Shown in pieces: positions 45,201 through 58,200 of a DNA stretch of 64,000 bases. The translations under genes and the position numbers were made by a program. The stretch's first letter is position 1. Each line of letters begins with the position of its first letter. Source of the stretch: Drosophila persimilis (lineage: Eukaryota > Arthropoda > Insecta > Diptera > Drosophilidae); contig NW_020825353.1 in assembly GCF_003286085.1 (NCBI RefSeq), positions 1,116,001 to 1,180,000 on the forward strand, in the 5' to 3' direction. The notes below the pieces were generated by a model. It was not told the origin of the DNA and made no database searches. It worked only from the letters and a program-made list of their open reading frames with translations.

Positions 45201-48200
45201 GCCACCACCCCCCTCTCCGACCCCACTCACCTGATCCAACGATATGCCAATGTATTTCGGGGGCGAGAAGGCCGACGGCAGCGAGAAGTTCGACAGCACC
45301 GACGGCTTGCCCAGCGGCGATCTGTCGCTGGCGAAGTAGCTCGCGGGACCCCCGCCGGCGGCTGCCGCGGCCGCGGCGGCCCCGTTGGCCACCAGCATTC
45401 CATGGTTGAGGGTCTGCAGCAGGTGCGGATGGAAGTAGTTGCCGACTAGTGACATGTTGTGTAGATCTTTGGCGTCAGGTAACTGAAAGGGGAAAAACTG
45501 GAGAGTATCAGTATGATGGGGTTTGCTCCGAAACACTTTTGGAGTAACACTGAAACGGAATCTTCAAGGCCAACGCATGCGGGCTGTTCCCTGTTATTTA
45601 AGCACTACATTTGCTAGATCTACTCTAAATAGTGGAATATTCACGCTTAGATTCATTTCTCACAAGACTGGAAATTGTACAAAAAAAAAAATATAGACAT
45701 TTCAAATAAATATATTTTCAACAAATGTAATATTTTTTATATTTATTTTCAAGTGTTTTATATTCAAATTAAATACTTTTATTTATGGAAAACAATTGAT
45801 TTAAATATATTTCATATTTAAAATAAATATATTTTCTACAAATTTAAATTTTATATTTAAATTAAATACTTTTATTTATGGAAAATAATTGATTAAAATA
45901 TACGGCCTGGCCCGTAGTAGCCGTCGCTATGAATTCTCTGACTTACATTTACTGTGAAATTATTTAAAATATTTAGTTATAACTCCAAAAAGTTGCTAAT
46001 GGAAATTTCTATGCGGTGGGAGCAAAACAAGCCTTTGGTTAGAATAAGACTAAAAATAATCGTAATATTTAAACCAATAGAAAATTTATAAGCTTATAAT
46101 AGAATGGTGCAATGCACTGTAGCTCTATTCAAGGCAACGGGACGTGTGGAAATATCCCACAGAGCAGGGCAAAAATAGAAATTCTCGTCAGAGAGGATAT
46201 AAAGAAATTGCGCTGATTTGGGTAAGAAAAAGAAACCAAATTTGAGCCGTACGACCATTAAAAATGTAATTTAAAATTCGTTCGGGATGAAAGTTTACAA
46301 AAAAAAGCATACTCGTATCCACAGCCCCCATTGAGTGGCAACAAAAAATGACACAAAAAGAAGATTTTTGATCTTGACACAAAATAGAAATTACAGATCG
46401 GAAAATTATCAGAAAATGCCAAGTTGTAGGCAAAAAACATGGTAAATATTCTAGCTAATCAGAAAGCAAAATAGAGGTATAAAAATACGATATCTTTTAG
46501 GATTTTGATTTTATGGTTCAAAAGCATCTCCATTCCGCTCTATCCATCTGAATTTTAATATAAATTCATTGGACTTTGGGGTATATGGGGGTTATAATGC
46601 TGGAAGGCCTAAAAATCATGAGTTGGAGGCGAAATTCGCAATGAGGTCGGTTCCCAATCGACTATTATAAAAAGAATAAAAAGCCTAAAAGATACACCAG
46701 TTTTTGATTTCTTCGAAAAGCTAGGTGCAGGCCACCCTGTAAATATATTTCCTACAATTTCAATATATTATATTTATTTTAAAGTGTTATAGTTAGTTCG
46801 ATTAAATATGGAACGTATTAAAAATACGCCTGAACACATTTGAATGTGAATTTTATTTAAAAACAGAATATTTAGTTTCTGTGAGTGTATTCCATAAACA
46901 ACTACTAAAATCTATGTAAAATATTTAGTAGGTCCGCTTTAGCTTATCCATTCTATCAACAGGAAGGAATCTAAGCTCGAAGAAAATCAAGATCCGCATT
47001 TTCGCGGCGGCTCCCCTAATTGCTGTATTCCGACACGTACCCCAAGTGCCCCACCAAGCGGGAGTTTTGACAGGCTAAGTGAGCGTTAAATTTAAGCGTT
47101 TAATATGCGCATTACTTGAGTCTAGGCCATGGAACCGCACAACAAATTATGGTGGCTACATGACTTGGCGCTAAAATTAGCCAATTACGGCATCACCTTC
47201 CTTCCCAGAGAGAGAGAGAGCCCGGATGCTGCCAGGCAACATATGGAGCGGGGCGTATGGAAAAGTGCAAGAAATCATTGCAAAACCTAATCGAATTCCA
47301 CAGAATCAGGACACCCTTGAGTGTGGCATGTTCTTGGGGTATTTGCATCGATAGAAATTTTGCAGGGGAAGGAGAAATGAAGGAGAAATGTTTAATTTAC
47401 GACAAATAAATGTTAAATTGAGAGATTTTCGAATTACGATATCGAGTCTCGTCGCATAAACTGTGTCACTCTGGCACTCGATGTGTGCCAGGCAGGGAGG
47501 GGGGGCTGTACGTTCCAATGGGGTGTAAAATAACGAGAAAAACCCACCCACACACGCATAAAGACTTTTGCAAATAATATGGGTAAACCGGGAGGGGGGC
47601 AGGGGGGTGGCTGGGGGAGTTTTCCAACTCCCGATAACCGACGGGAACGTAAAGCGCTCATAACAAATTGAGGCTGACGAGTGTTAAGCGGCGGCTTGGG
47701 ACAGACAGACAAGATACGAGTATAACATAAGCGACGACATGTGTGACAAGTATTAACCCAGCCACCCATCCAACCCATCCAACCCATGCCACCCATACCA
47801 CCCTCCTATCCTCATTTCTATTTGCAGTAACCCCTCCCTGGATATGTTTTCTGGGCAAAAATTTACATACAAATTTGTCTGGCAAGGAAAGTTTTTTTTT
47901 TGGGCATAAAGTGTGAGAAAATGATATCGAAAATGTTCGAGTGGAGTTGGAAATTGTTGGTTTATTTATGGATGATCTAATTTAGGGATATTACGGACAG
48001 TAAATGGGGTTTAAAGATTGGAATAACCAACCGACAGCAATCTTTAGACTCTTTTGCTTGGATGTTCCCTTGGGTTGAATCACATCTCCAGGCATTGGAC
48101 AATCTGGGCTAATCAATCGCATCAATTAAACTGGAAAATCCCTCCTTCGACAGTTGCTTAATCCATGGCCAGTGGCCCTTGGCCATTGGTTAATCACCCG

Positions 48201-51200
48201 CCCGTCCGTTGTCCTGTCCCAGCCAGGCCCAAATCAGAGCCAATAAATTAGGGCTTATCAACGGAAATTAGCACCTCAATTTGGGGGCTAGCCGTTGCAG
48301 CATATGTTGCCATATCAGCTCCATCATCATCATCATCCTCCTCGTCCTCGTCCTCGTCCTGCCGTGCAGCCTAATGCTGGTAATGTTGCAAGTCAGACGG
48401 AATGGAATAGAAGGGGATGTGGCATACAACCGCATGAGTTGCACTTTGTCTAAGTCTGCAGTTTGGTCAACAGCTGGCCCCGCCGCAGGGGATAACGATG
48501 GCAATGGGGATGGGCATCGGGCCCCAAAACAGAAGTGGTCAACCACTTGGCTGTGCACTCTCTGGCGGGGAACCGTCACATCACGAGTTTTTAATGCATT
48601 ACGTGTTGAAGAGTGTTTACGGCGAGGACTCGGCCACGGCCTCGGCGCTTATTGATTTATGCCTGTTAATCAGTGTTAAGCCAAGGACAAACCAGAGCAG
48701 GTGCTGTAACCACCCTCCAGCCTCCAGGGTGCTACCCTCGTTGTTGTTTGCTTTTCTATTAGAGGGCCGTCGGACGGGTGCGGGGGGTGATTTGTTATCC
48801 CAAAATAAAACATTCCTGCTCTTGTCTGAGATTTGCATAAATTCGTTCTGTGTTTGTTCTTTTTAACACTTGAATTATTGCCTCTCTCCCTCTCCCTCTC
48901 CCTGTGCCTCTCCTGCCACTGGAGATGTATCTGTATCTGTATCTGTATCCGTATCTGTGTTTATTCTGTTAAGTTGCAACTCTCAGCTGCAGCTAGAGCT
49001 CTGGAAGAGCAGCAACAATAACAGCTTAATTACAACAACACGATAACGAGTGGCAAATAGCAATTGTCTACATACAATTGCCAATTTCGCTTAACTTGGC
49101 CATAAACAACAACAAAACGACAGCCCCGGCGGAGAAGTCAACACACAAAACCGAACCAAACCGAACCGAACCGAACCAATCGCAACAACTTGGGGCCTCC
49201 TCTCCACACACCACAAATAAATCTCAATTTGTGGCACTAACACGCGGAGTAAACTGCGGGCAGCAGCAGCAGCAGCAGCAGCAGAAGGGAACACTAAAAA
49301 CGTTTAGCAATTGGCAATTTTCTCAAACCAAATGTTTATGGGGCGAGAGTCCGAGAGATTCAGTCGGTCTCCTCAACCTGTTCGACTGTCCGACTGTTTG
49401 CTCGAGTGCTTTGCGGTCCAGTGAAGAGGAATCCCAAAAGGAGATACCATTTTTTGATAGCATAAGTTGAGGGGTCTTTGAAGTCAAGTCAAAAGGTGGA
49501 AGGAAGTATTTTCTCGATTGAATATTCGGTAAGTTTTCCATGTAATATTATTCCCATTTCTTGGTCTTCCATCTTGTTCTTTGGTGTTTCTTTATCCTGC
49601 AAACCAGCAATCTACTACTAGCTGGTATCTTCCATCTTTAGTGGCTCTTGTTGTCCGTTCACACCATATGTTTTACCTCCATTGTGGCATGGTCCCGCCC
49701 TTCTTGTATCTCTCCGTTCGGAGGCATACCTTAAGCCGACTATCAGTGACCATTTGTGCACATGATACTGGGGCACTCTTCATGAGTACTTCTTGTTATA
49801 CGCCTCGATGCCTTTGCATGCCTCGACTCCACGTGTAGTTCCCGTCTTGATAAATTGCTATAAATTAAATTAAGCTCGCTCACACACACACACACACACA
49901 GAGCTCACATCCACATACTTTGTGGTAATAAGTGTGCAGAAAAAAAGGAATTATTTTTCATATGTTGTCCCCGCCTCAGAGACTCATAATTTCTCTCCCA
50001 CCCTGAGAGAGACCAGGCCAGGCCAGGGTGCCTGACCATTTTTTCTGGTTCTTTTTCGACAGGAGGGGGCTCAGTTGTCAGTCGTCTACCTTTTGTTGGT
50101 GTGGTTACAAAATTGTTATGATGTTGTCCCACCCAGACACCCAGTCGTGGAACGGGAGTACCAGTACCAGTACCAGTGGCAGTGGCAGTGGCAGTGGCAG
50201 GGAGACATTAAACCATTTGACATTGCATTTAATATGCCTGCTTGGGTTGTTTTTATTAATTTTTATTGTTTGGGTTATGCTTGGCTATAAATGGTTACAT
50301 AAATAATGCTAGATAAGCGATAAAGAGAGAGAGAGAGGGAGCTATTTTGCAAGAATTTTCCGAAAGGACAAAGTTTGTATAGGGTGGCTCCCCAAAGATA
50401 TTGGAAAACCATGAGCCATTGAGTTCTTTATATGGAAAGCTCTCCAATCAAAAGAGAAACGTATCACATGGAATGGCACTGCTTTCACTTTACTTCACTT
50501 GTATTTGTATTCCATAAAAAACTATTTGCCCCTTTTCTAGGTACAGCTTCGATCCCAGAATGCAGAGAACAGAACCCAACTCGCATCTAGAGGACGAGGA
50601 CATATTGTTGTCATGTTTAACATATCTTAACGCTACTCAATGCTATGCACTGGCAGAGATATAATTTCAATTCCGATTCCAGCTCCATCTCCAGCTCCTC
50701 CAATTCCGAATAACCAGTTTCGCCAGAAGTTAGTTATTCCAAGTACGTTGGACTGGCTGACTGCCTGCAGTCGGAACATCATCAGCGTTCGAGTTCTTCA
50801 TCATTTGTAGCATCAGCGTCAAGATCATTGCTCATGTTTACAATGATGACAGGCAGAGGAGCAGCAGAAGCAGCAGAAACAACCGAAGCCCCAACCAAAT
50901 CGAATGTGGAATGGTAGTAGCTGCTGCTGGTCTGTGGGATCCGGGGGCTACGTGGCTGCCATCAGGCCCGGTTCAGGCCGAGGTTCGGTATTGAAGCTAT
51001 CATAAATCTGTTCGTCGCAAAAATCTACACACAATGGGGCGTTTGCAAACGCATTCGTTGATCGGAATGCGACGACGAACTCTCTGAATCTGCCTCTCTC
51101 TTGACTGACTTCTTGGCTGCGGCGGCAGGGGGAATGGGAATGCGATCGTGACACGACTCAGAAACACGATCAAACCAATTACTGGATAGTTTTACCAAAA

Positions 51201-51931
51201 ACACACACAACTATGGAAAACGTCGCCTTCAGCCATGCTTTCTCTATGATTCTCTCCTAATTTATGATCTCTTGCTCACGCTGTCATCTCTAGGAGTGGA
51301 ATTTCACGTGTTCGTTTTTGTGGGTTTTCAGTGCGAATTGACTGACGTCGGGGATCTGGACTGGTGGCGTGACACGGTCCCCAATTACCGACAGAAACCC
51401 ATACTTTCTCTTTCTCTTTGATCCTCTCCTAATTTATGATCTCTCGCTCACGCTGCCATCGCTAGGCGATACTTTTCTCAACTGGAAGTTCACTTGGAAG
51501 TTCTGGTTCGTTTTGTTGTTTTACAATGCGCATTGTTTTGCCTTTGCGGGGCCTTAGCGGTGTGCTGATTTATAGCATCTTTCGGCATTTCGGCTACTGG
51601 CCCCCAGGTTTATGATTTGTCATAAATATGTCCCCACCACCGCCGGTCCCTGCCCTTCCTTGGCATCAGCTTCAGCACCGAACCTGATCCTGATCCCGAT
51701 CCCGATTCCGATTCCCATTCCGATTCTGATCAGTGTTTCGTATCCCTTGCATTGCAATGCATTGGGTGGGGAGGGGAGGGGAGGCGGATTGGGATGCGAT
51801 TGGGTTTTACTTACTCGCGATGGAAACGGACGTTGTCCACGTAGAGCCTCATGCAAACCGGAAGCGGCCTCTGATAGAACAACAAGCGCTTGAGATGGCA
51901 AATGGCTGCTGCCAAATGCGTTGCTTTCCAT
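39055..51931 (-). CDS. tey: RNF220-related nuclear protein without the C-terminal RING (teyrha-meyrha)
   Basis: Likely teyrha-meyrha, a muscle-12 identity regulator that represses Toll (known for D. melanogaster tey, CG8780). Minus-strand exons: 51931-51815, 45482-45231, 45109-44953, 41551-40893, 40807-40345, 40241-39938, 39874-39583, 39354-39055. The sum is 2544 bp, or 847 residues. The conserved core has CPVCGLKLSPEEWHTHF, then TFQRIRNNRQNRLRLKVRKR across a splice, then CSSCPICKRKYALE. RNF220 has the same CPVC ... NRQ.RL ... CPIC layout. A third pair (CFICKTGIKD ... NFYFHQSC) lies near the end. No RING is present. Low-complexity tracts are many: Ala8, a His-rich block, Ser, Gly, Asn and a long Gln run before the C-terminus. 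The first exon at 51.9 kb is inferred from an in-frame ATG and a GTAAGT donor; without it, translation could start at 45455. Confidence 0.82.
39166..39229 (-). repeat. CAG/CAA tract coding poly-Gln in tey
   Basis: About 21 consecutive Gln codons with mixed CAG and CAA, so the glutamine run is coded by an interrupted repeat. It lies about 55 residues after the start of the last exon. Confidence 0.85.
39729..39786 (-). repeat. AAC repeats coding two Asn runs in tey
   Basis: Two Asn runs separated by SSNS in exon 6. A third run of seven Asn and one of six Gly occur in exon 5 (about 40100-40160). Confidence 0.8.
41279..41370 (-). repeat. His-rich block of tey (CAC/CAT with alternating Gln, Ser, Pro)
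   Basis: Exon 3 codes LHHTHSLSHSHPHQHQHQHQ and then more HS and HP pairs. His-rich stretches of this type often direct proteins to nuclear speckles; whether that holds here is inference. Confidence 0.7.
42579..42606. repeat. C homopolymer of 28
   Basis: Uninterrupted C run preceded by CCCCCCT, inside a tey intron. The G-rich strand is the tey transcript strand. Confidence 0.8.
43003..43048. repeat. Tandem 10-mer array (GGATGGCAGG)
   Basis: Four to five near-perfect units in a tey intron. Confidence 0.8.
43697..43742. repeat. Tandem 10-mer array (GTGCTCTGGT)
   Basis: Four perfect units plus partial ones in the same tey intron. Confidence 0.8.
45695..45902. repeat. Imperfect tandem duplication of about 100 bp, AT-rich
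   Basis: Both copies contain AAATATATTTTC.ACAAAT and the block TTAAATACTTTTATTTATGG followed by AAAA.AATTGATT. A weaker third relative is at 46740-46800. Confidence 0.65.
49881..49900. repeat. (CA)n microsatellite
   Basis: Perfect CA run of 20 bases in the tey first intron. Confidence 0.8.
51250..51465. repeat. Direct duplication of a ~45 bp block, 164 bp apart
   Basis: The block CTCTCCTAATTTATGATCTC followed by TTGCTCACGCTGTCATCTCTAGG recurs with four mismatches at 51423-51465. Both copies are preceded by a TTTCTCT run. Confidence 0.7.
51815..51931 (-). other. tey: Proposed first coding exon of tey
   Basis: ATG at 51931 starts MESNAFGSSHLPSQALVVLS..., which ends in phase 0 at TCGCGA|GTAAGT. 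Joined to the acceptor CCCTTTCAG at 45483 it continues as LPDAKDLHNMSLVG without a stop. Support is frame and splice consensus only; no conservation was checked. Confidence 0.6.
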
Positions 51932-53099
51932 CTGCCAATTGTTTTTTGTTTTTGTTTTTGTTTTGGTTTTGTTTTTCTCTTATTTTGTTGTCGCTTCTTG
52001 CTGTTAACTTTTGATTTCAACTAATTTGGCACACAAATAAAAATACTTTCACTTTCTCTTCTTTATTGGCACATGCAAAATTTAGAAAAAAAAAATTGTT
52101 TCGAATATCATTTGAAACTGTTTTCGCGCGGCGTCGGTAAATTAACGGTACGGTAACGGATGGATCAGCTGACTCGGTCTCTTTCTCGTTCTCGCTCTCG
52201 ACACAGGCATGCACCCGCACGTTCCCGTTGCAAAAATCCAACTGAGGCGCTGCTTTCGAATCCAGTTGGATTTTTCGTCGCTGGCTTCTCCTTCGCCGCT
52301 GCGCAGTCGGCGCTAGAGGAGCGCAACGGCTGCGATGCTCCGATTGGCCGGCGGCCACAACCGGTTTGCGTGCCCTATAGACGTCCCGCTCTGGCGCAGG
52401 GCAGGGGCATACACACACCACACCGGTCGCTGGCTTTTACATTATGTTCTCACCTCTTTTGCTGGTTGCTGGCTTCTGGTTGCTGGCTCGAGTTTGTTTT
52501 TCCTGCTGCTGCATTATTATTCCAAAATGGTTGCATGTTTGTCTGTTTTTATCTCTGCCATTGTACGCCTGTTTGTCTGCCAGCACCTGGTGCCCTGGGA
52601 TGGGGATCTGGGACGGACCGGACCCCGGCACCACGGGACTGGTACTTCTACTTCTACTGCTACTGCTACTTCTACTGGGGACTTCCCTTTGGCTCCCCTC
52701 CCATCTTCTGGCTCCTCTCCTCTCCTCGCCGCTCTGCTCAACTTCTGACATTTTGTGTAAATAAACCGTATGGGAAACATTTTTTTTTTTTACTTTTGGC
52801 TTTGGTATTTTGTTGCCTGCCTTGTTGGTCGGACACTGTCCTGGACGGGAATGGGTATGGAACTGGACGGGACGGGACTGGCCTGGCCTGGACTGGCCTG
52901 GACTGGGCAAAGTATCTTGGAAGTCTGTCTTTCTTTCTTTTTTTGCTGCCGCTTCTCGTTGGTTTTTTGTTTGCCGGACACTTAATATAGCACATTACCG
53001 TGGTATTTATTGGGCACACTAGTGCGAAATTATTTAGGACATACGCAGAGAAAACAAATTCCGAAAATTGGGGTCTTTTATGTTCCAAAAATATGTGAC

Positions 53100-53830
53100 A
53101 ATACGAAATTCTCTGCTGTCCTGTGAATAAATCCTATTATTCCTATAAAAGAGTGTTGAATCATCTTTTTCTTTTCCGATCCCATCATCAATAGAAGAGT
53201 CGATATAGCCATGTCTGTCCGTCCGCCCAGTCTTTAGACTACAGACTTTTATGATATTCCAGTGAATCAAGTTTGTTTCAAAACTTTGTCACGCCCCTTT
53301 CCGCCCCCACAAGGGACGAAAATCTGTGGCATCCACAATTTTGAAGATATGAAAAAAAAACCGAAATATTCTATATTCCAGATTGCAGAATCTGAGTTTG
53401 ATCCGATCATTATTATAGCTACCCCTTCCACGTGCTTACTCATTCTATCTTTATTTCTCACACGCTCTTCCTCGTGCAGTGTGCGCCCCTGGCGGAAGCA
53501 AGTGGGATAGGAACACAGCTGGTGTTGATTTGAGAAGAGAGAGAGAGACAGATGTAGCGGAATACCACAGTTGCGGAAAAAGGGAAACACATGAAGTATT
53601 CTAAAATACTGATCGAATAGGTACCCCCTATAAACCTATATGAAAGAGATCGCGGAGAGATCCCTCTTTTCACGCAACAATCCATTACCAACAAATGGAT
53701 TCGTCCCTTTTATGAAAAGAGAAAGTGAGAGGATGCGACCACTTCCGGTGCTTACGTCTAACTAGGTATAAAATATATTGTATAGGCTATGTGAATCATA
53801 AGCTCACATACTCTATATATATGTATATGC
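53100..53830 (+). mobile_element. Degenerate non-autonomous element, copy 2 (SGM/ISX-like)
   Basis: Same orientation and block order as the 24 kb copy: CATGTCTGTCCGTCCGCCC (53210-53228), GCTACCCCTTCCACGTGCTT (from 53419), CTCTTCCTCGTGCAGTGTGCG (53466-53486), an AG run and CGTCCCTTTTATGAA (53701). It keeps the segment GACGAAAATCTGTGGCATCC (53316-53335), which copy 1 has lost. No coding capacity. Confidence 0.6.
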
Positions 53831-55160
53831 TGAATGCGTTTAAGGTACACATGTAGAGTCACCGCCCTTGCCGCGGCTAACAACGTTCCCTCTTGTTTTT
53901 ACATAATTCAAACACCTTATAAATTCTGAATATATTTCATTATATATCTGTGATGTACCTATAGAAATGCTCTATAGATTGATATCTCTTAAGAGAAATT
54001 GTCAATGTTTTTGAGCTAAACACTTCCTGAAATCCTGATATATTTTCCAAAATTTCTGTGTTTTTCCCACTGTAAACTTTGGTTCAAAAGGATATATATT
54101 TGTGAATCATGTGAAAGTCGTATTCCAAGTTCTGGTCCAATATTTTCTGCTCTTCTTAGCTTCAAAGTTTTGGTTCTCTGAAGGAACTAGAAATTAGAGA
54201 ATCCTGCGAATAGGGTCGTATTTTTCGCACCTTTCCAGGCCTGTTCCCCACTGTAAACTGTTTGTGGCAACTGCCTACAAACTGAAATAGTTGTGTCACA
54301 CAATATTACTAAAGCAACAACTGCAATTACAACAACGAATGCGACATGGACGGCAACAACCACTGTGTGTACACCGTACAGTGGACACTATAAAAACCTT
54401 AACCCGTCTGCGTTCATCTTTTTTTGTGCGGCTCGAGGTATCTTCTCCCTTTTGGCCTCGTTGTGATTTCCACTGTGTCGGACTAACTAAATAAAGTATT
54501 TTCCTTGCAATTTACTGGAGAAGATGGAATGGAGGAGCACTGCAGCAGTACAGCAGTACAGCACCACAGAACAACAGGAGCAAGGAAGAAATTTGTGTAG
54601 AAAAAGCGGTGCAGACCTTTTCTGACATGTTTATGGGGACCTGTCCGTCAAAAGGAGGCAGTTGACACCACTTCATCGCCCGCACCGGCCCACAGGATCC
54701 CATGCCTTTAATTGGTGGCTAGTAAATTTTCTCTTCGCCATGTTTGGAGGCCTCAGAGATCGCCTCGAGAACGATTTCTTCTAATTTTTTGCTCATTAAA
54801 TTTACATTTTAAGCATTCCTCTAAAGCAGAGAGAGAAAAGGAGAGGTTTGCACTTTATAATTTCCAGCAGCCTGCCCTCGGTCTGGTTTATTACCCACCC
54901 ATCAGCGAGGGAGGGAGAGGCCCACATGGTGGTGCAGACAGAGTGGGGAAGAGAGTGAGAGTGAGACACAGATAGGAGATTGGATAGGAAATACTGGATA
55001 CTTCGTCGGGCGCATGCGCCGACGTTGGCGGTAGCCTACATTATGTGTCTATGCCGACTCGGAGTCAGCTCCGACTCCGCGACTCCCAGTCCGGGTCCGA
55101 GTCCGAGTCCGAGTACATAGAACGTAGAGGCTCCCAGGCAGAGGTAACTAAGTCTTCCTT

Positions 55161-55238
55161 CGACTGGCGACTGGTGACTGCCAACTGGCGACTGGCGACT
55201 GGCGACTGCCGACTGCCGACTGGCGACTGGCAGCGACT
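55161..55238. repeat. Tandem array of a 7-mer (CGACTGG/CGACTGC)
   Basis: About ten head-to-tail units with G/C variation at the last base. Confidence 0.8.
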
Positions 55239-58200
55239 GCCATGTACAGGACTTGTACTGCATTTCGGGTTGGCAGTAGATTTTTCATTTTATTTATGTG
55301 CTGATTGCCATTCTGCCTCTGCCTCTGGCTCTGCCACTGCCACTGCCACTGCCCCATGCTCCTGCCCCATGCTCCGTCACCGTCTCTGCCTCTGGCTCTG
55401 CCCTTGCACCATTTTCCTGCTCATCTCTTTGTCAGTTTGTCAGCTTCTCAGCTACAAAATTAAATACTTGTCTCTGATCTGTCGTTTTTTTTCTTGCTCT
55501 GTTCTACTGTGGGGCGTGTGGGTGTGGCTCTCGCTCTTTATATAGCCAAGTGTCGTCTGTCTTGGCCCTCTGCTCCTCCTCGCACACATACATATGTACG
55601 TCTTGGCGCTGACAACTAATTTATGTAGTGGCCAGATAGCAGCTGCTACAACTTTAGCCTCTCACAGTTCTTTAATAATCTTTCGTGTTTTTTTTTTATT
55701 ATTTTTTATTTCATTTTTTTTCCCCATTTTCGCAAACAATTTCTTATAATTTAGTATGCCCAAGTGACGTGTGGTGCGGTACAGTCCTATAAGTGTGTTC
55801 TGTGGGTGCCTACCATATAAATTTGATGATGGACAGCAAATTAGATATTAATTGGTGGACATTTTGATGGCTTGTTTGTTGATTTTGAAATGTTTACTTG
55901 TCATATTTTCATTTGGGCAGAGGAATTTCGCAGTAATAACGAGTTAGGAGATGCTTTTAGCAGAAACGAAAGGGTAAAGTGGGTATATTAATGGTGTATT
56001 ACACTGTGCGACAAATGTTGGGTTTGTTGGCGACCTGAGTCCCCATGCTTAGAATTTTCAATATACCCCCAAAATCGTTTCTAAAAATTCGAAAACCACG
56101 ATTTGGTGTGACCTTTCATAGGATTTCTTATTCGTAAAGATACAATGGCTATACCTGTAGACATACCTTGCCCTAAGATCATATTTAAGGTGGAAATATC
56201 GTAGGGAAGGCGTAACCATAATTAATTTTCAATTTTTTGAGTATTTTCTTAGGATTTCTTTCTAATTTGTACACATTTATATTGCTCTTCCAATATTTAC
56301 CAATCAAGAACATATCTTATCGACTGCCTGCATTAATCCTCTGCTGAACCCCGTGCAGAACTATCTTCCTCCCCAGTCCATGCACCTGCGCCCCAGGAAT
56401 ATCCCCTCGACGGATCGGGCAACGCCTCCGAATTAATTGAAACCGCATTACAAGTGCCAAACCCAAAAAACCCATACCGTTTGGCTGTCAGATCTGCCAC
56501 GACCAATCCCTCGAATGCAGAATAAAACCGACTCCCAAAAAATACAAAAAAAAACACCACAGATGCGACTACTATAAAAAAAAGGAAGTGCGAACAGGGG
56601 AGGGATGGAGGAGGGTTTAGGAGGTCGTCGATCCAGCAATCCCCCACAAATCCCAGACAAATGTGCAAGCGAAAGAAAATAAAAATTCGGCAATACTCCT
56701 CCCGCTCCCTGCTCCTTGTACTGGGTACATTTTCCCATGTAAATATGAATGGAAATGAATTACAAGCGAAATAAATGTACGAAAAAAATTGGATGAAACA
56801 AAGCCAAATCGTAAAAAAAGAAAGGAACAGCTAACAAATATGGCTTTTGAGGGTTCAGATTCGGATACAGGTTCGGGATTGCTATGGTATGGGGGTTTTG
56901 GGGGGGTAAACATTTTTTTTTCTCTGTGTGGTTTCCAGTCGCAATGTTGACATGTTCCAAATGCAATTTTAACAGGATTTGCAAGGACACATTTGCACAA
57001 AGTGACAGAAAAACGCAACAGCCAAAGTCAACTCCCCTCTGAACCCCAGTCTCATTCCCATTCCCATTCCCTGCTCCTGGCCCTGTCCATGTCCCTGTGT
57101 GATGTGCGTGGCTGGCATAACTTGCGGCTTAAAGGGATCAACTTGTCATGTTTTTGTCGTTGGCATTGATTTTCCACTTTCCACGGGACCAGAGCGACCT
57201 GCGACCCCAGCCGGAACCCGGACCCTTGTCGGGCTTGGGTCATCGGTTGTGATGTGGTCTTAACGCTTCATCAATATGCTTTTGCCAACGTTGCTAATTT
57301 TTCGCTTTAGTCAACCTCCGAGAAGCATGCTGCATGAGTACGTGTGGCAGATTTATGTCTCATCTATGGCCAGAGCCACAAAAAACAAGTGGACAACAAG
57401 CATCCTTTGGATGGGATGGCCATGGCCTGGCATGGCATGGCATGGTGTGGCATGGTGCGGCATGGTATCTCTCGTATCCTGTGCATGTGGGTGTGTTTAG
57501 TGTTAATCCGTCAATGATAAGCTCAATTTGTTGTGGTCACTCCAGCGACAATGGCCAGCAGCAGACCCAGACTTTTGCTCTGTGGCTCAGAGTGTGGGAT
57601 GGGAAAAGACCATTAATGTTGTATTAGAGACTGTTCGAGATGGCAGCGTGAACAAGGATTGAAGCGAGATATCCTGGCACATTAGCAATTAAAATGAGCC
57701 GGAGACCCCCTGTACTTTTCTCGAGAAGGAGCCGCACTTGGTCCCATTTGTGGGCTCTGGTCGTGAGTCCATCTCCAGTGTGCCGCCCACACATGCATCA
57801 TCTTAATTTTAGTTTGCAACTAGTAGTATTACTCATCTGCCACACATGTTCCTTCACGACTCCTTCGCCCTTGCGACAGCCTGTGAAGTAATTTAAACTT
57901 TGCCTATGACAACATCCCTGTGGCCGTCGCCGTTGCCTTTGTCTTTTGGCAGCAATAGAATCCGTGAAGGATTTATAGGATACCCTAAAAATGCTGTACG
58001 AGGCATTGCATGAGCGACTATATTATAAAAGTTTTCTCCCACGTTTAGTGTTAGTCCGAGGCTAGGCTTGATGAACTTTTTTTCCTTCTGGGTGCCCGGG
58101 AAAGTTTTTATTTATGCGCACGTGTCCTTGATGACATGTCACCCAAGCCCCAGCCCCAGCCCCAGCCCCAGCCGCACCGCTCCCCCTCCTGCACTGCGTG

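Larger units (their letters stand above)
45483..51814 (-). other. Large first intron of tey (as modelled)
   Basis: 6.3 kb without supportable gene. It contains an AT-rich duplicated segment (45695-45902), short arrays such as GTATCT (48928-48958), CAGCAG (49262-49285), a CA run (49881-49900), GTACCA/GTGGCA (50157-50201), and a direct duplication at 51250-51295 and 51414-51465. It is a natural place for muscle enhancers. Confidence 0.5.

Noticed and set aside
52160..52990. 276-codon plus-strand frame right of tey exon 1
   Set aside because: Low-complexity Ser/Arg start and long Tyr/Phe/Leu runs from CTTCTACT-type repeats; no homology-like blocks, and it lies over the likely tey promoter and leader.
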